From Clostridiales bacterium (lineage in GTDB: Bacteria; Bacillota; Clostridia; Oscillospirales; Ruminococcaceae), in contig JAAZIT010000065.1 of NCBI GenBank assembly GCA_012800685.1, positions 1 through 7,769 on the forward strand: DNA of 7,769 nucleotides, written 5' to 3'. The first letter of the stretch is position 1. Each line of letters opens with the position of its first letter. Made by a program: the position numbers and the translations under genes. Positions 6,893 to 7,769 of the stretch are shown here, one piece after another. The notes under the pieces were generated by a model that was given only the letters and a program-made list of their open reading frames with translations, ran no database searches and had not been told where the DNA came from.

Positions 6893-6921
6893 ATTTTACC
6901 ATATTTAAGCTTAAAAGGCAA
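6893..6921 (-). promoter_or_regulatory. Sigma-A promoter for DUF951 and probably the prfA operon
   Basis: On the minus strand, TTGCCT (6921-6916) and TAAAAT (6898-6893) are separated by exactly 17 bp. A TGG directly before the -10 supplies the extended TG element. Transcription would start near 6886, leaving a leader of about 90 nt before the DUF951 start. It is the best vegetative promoter match I found in the 6797-7057 intergenic region. Confidence 0.65.
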
Positions 6922-6948
6922 ATACTTATTTGATTTTTATAAAATAAA

Positions 6949-6971
6949 TTATCAGCTGAATAAACTGATAA
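6949..6971. repeat. Inverted repeat upstream of the S1-domain gene, possible operator
   Basis: TTATCAG (6949-6955) and CTGATAA (6965-6971) are perfect 7-bp inverted copies separated by 9 bp. Their centres are 16 bp apart, a little over one and a half helical turns. The repeat lies between the DUF951 promoter and the S1-domain gene, just before a weak -10-like TATACA (6977-6982). It could be a repressor site or an mRNA hairpin; neither is shown. Confidence 0.3.
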
Positions 6972-7023
6972 AGCATTATACATGTACTAAAAACCAAACA
7001 TACAGCATATGATTTTAAAAAAA

Positions 7024-7036
7024 GAGATTTAATCTC
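7024..7036 (+). repeat. Short palindrome just ahead of the S1-gene ribosome binding site
   Basis: GAGATT-T-AATCTC is a perfect 6-bp palindrome with a single central base, ending 8 nt before the TGGAGG ribosome binding site. A 1-nt loop cannot fold as an RNA hairpin without opening base pairs, so a protein-binding site in DNA is the likelier reading if it is functional. It may be chance. Confidence 0.25.
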
Positions 7037-7043
7037 AAATCTG

Positions 7044-7049
7044 TGGAGG
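7044..7049 (+). promoter_or_regulatory. Ribosome binding site of the S1-domain gene
   Basis: TGGAGG lies 8 nt before the ATG at 7058. It is a near-perfect Shine-Dalgarno sequence and selects this start codon. No clear sigma-A promoter is visible upstream of it on the plus strand; the best -10-like match is TATACA at 6977-6982, without a good -35. Confidence 0.85.
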
Positions 7050-7057
7050 TACAAATT

Positions 7058-7769
7058 ATGAATTATCAACCAGAAGGAAAATTATTGAATACCATAGTAA
7101 ACAAAAGCTATTTGAAAAATATAGCATCTTTCAATGAAGCGATTGAGCAAAATATTACTCTTGAAGCAAAAGTCGTAAGATGTGACAGCGATCACAACCT
7201 AATTTTAGATTTACCTTTTGGAAAAGGTATTATACCGAGACTAGAGGGTGCTGTAGGAATTGACGATGGTTCTACAAAGGATATTGCATTATTGTCAAGA
7301 GTAAATAAATCTGTTTGTTTCAAGCCAATGTGCGTTGAAACGGATTGTGATGGTACAATTGTAGCGATTCTGTCAAGAAAGCTTGCTCAACAGGAATGCT
7401 TAAGGGAATATATACGAACACTTGACTGTGGTCAAATTATTCCAGCAAGAGTAACACATATCGAGCCATTTGGTTGTTTTGTAGATATAGGGTGTGGAAT
7501 TCCCTCTTTAATTCCTATTGATGCAATTTCAATTTCACGAATTTCAAACCCATCAGACAGATTTTACAACGGACAGGAAATAAATGTAATAGTTAAATCA
7601 GTAGAAGGAAATCGTGTTTGTTTATCTCATAAAGAGCTTTTAGGAACATGGGAAGAAAATGTTATGAATTTTAATGTTGGTGAAACTGTTGCAGGCATCG
7701 TCCGTTCAGTTGAAAACTACGGAATTTTTATTGAGCTTGCTCCAAATTTAGCTGGGCTTGCAGAACCAA
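7058..7769 (+). CDS. S1 RNA-binding domain protein, C-terminus cut by window edge
   Basis: I translated 237 codons, open to the right edge. Residues about 33-108 look like a divergent S1-like fold (EAKVVRCDSDHNLILDLP, 37-54). Residues 125-191 are a clearer S1 domain, with IIPARVTHIEPFGCFVDIG (127-145), LIPID (151-155), GQEINVIVKSVE (172-183) and VCLSHKELLGTW (187-198). A third begins at about 207 with GETVAGIVRSVENYGIFIEL (208-227). This tandem arrangement resembles bacterial S1-like proteins that bind mRNA and aid translation, but it need not be true ribosomal protein S1. Nine cysteines in 237 residues (42, 87, 92, 97, 114, 124, 140, 146, 188) is high for such a protein. The gene is divergent from the DUF951-prfA operon. 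Codon use looks like that of its neighbours. Nothing visible points to a fusion with ispH. Confidence 0.85.
   Translation, partial: MNYQPEGKLLNTIVNKSYLKNIASFNEAIEQNITLEAKVVRCDSDHNLILDLPFGKGIIPRLEGAVGIDDGSTKDIALLSRVNKSVCFKPMCVETDCDGTIVAILSRKLAQQECLREYIRTLDCGQIIPARVTHIEPFGCFVDIGCGIPSLIPIDAISISRISNPSDRFYNGQEINVIVKSVEGNRVCLSHKELLGTWEENVMNFNVGETVAGIVRSVENYGIFIELAPNLAGLAEP

Noticed and set aside
1..7769. A novel defence, mobile or biosynthetic system
   Set aside because: All protein-coding space is explained by core genes with recognisable family motifs. There are no direct-repeat arrays, transposase or integrase genes, reverse transcriptases or codon-use shifts that would mark an accessory island.

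Overview
The window reads as ordinary chromosome from a low-GC, endospore-forming Firmicute, most likely a member of the Clostridia and perhaps the Oscillospirales/Ruminococcaceae. The DNA is visibly AT-rich, most genes have strong AGGAG-type ribosome binding sites, and it carries the sporulation pair spoIIGA-sigE. The placement below Clostridia is inference from gene content and style, not a search result. I see no mobile element, CRISPR array, rRNA, tRNA, phage gene or defence system.

Layout, left to right. (1) Positions 1-1470, minus strand: spoIIGA followed by the start of sigE, which runs off the left edge. This is the mother-cell sigma factor and the membrane protease that removes its pro-sequence. 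(2) Positions 1471-1781: a 311-base gap. Next to spoIIGA it holds a promoter with the layout of Spo0A-activated sigma-A promoters (perfect TATAAT, -35-like TCGACA 21 bp away, overlapped by a 0A-like box). At its far end is a strong intrinsic terminator for the upstream operon. (3) Positions 1782-6551, minus strand: a tightly packed housekeeping operon, in transcription order prfA (release factor 1), sua5/ywlC (tRNA t6A synthesis), coaE (last step of CoA synthesis), a membrane-anchored lytic transglycosylase, and an M18 aminopeptidase. The first four genes are separated by 3 bp, 5 bp and a 32-bp overlap, with each downstream ribosome binding site inside the end of the gene before it. (4) Positions 6605-6796, minus strand: a small cysteine-containing DUF951 protein that probably leads the operon, behind a good sigma-A promoter and a leader of about 90 nt. 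(5) Positions 6797-7057: a divergent control region with several inverted repeats. (6) Positions 7058-7769, plus strand: the start of an S1-domain RNA-binding protein, cut by the right edge.

Functionally, the operon joins translation fidelity and termination (RF1, t6A), cofactor supply (CoA), peptidoglycan turnover and peptide recycling. The divergent S1 protein is also a likely translation or RNA factor. The spoIIG pair is a separate, probably stationary-phase-induced unit. I found no convincing new system. The most useful second looks are the spoIIG promoter, the DUF951 leader, the inverted repeats ahead of the S1 gene, and the unusual surroundings of spoIIG and prfA (no ftsZ and no prmC alongside).
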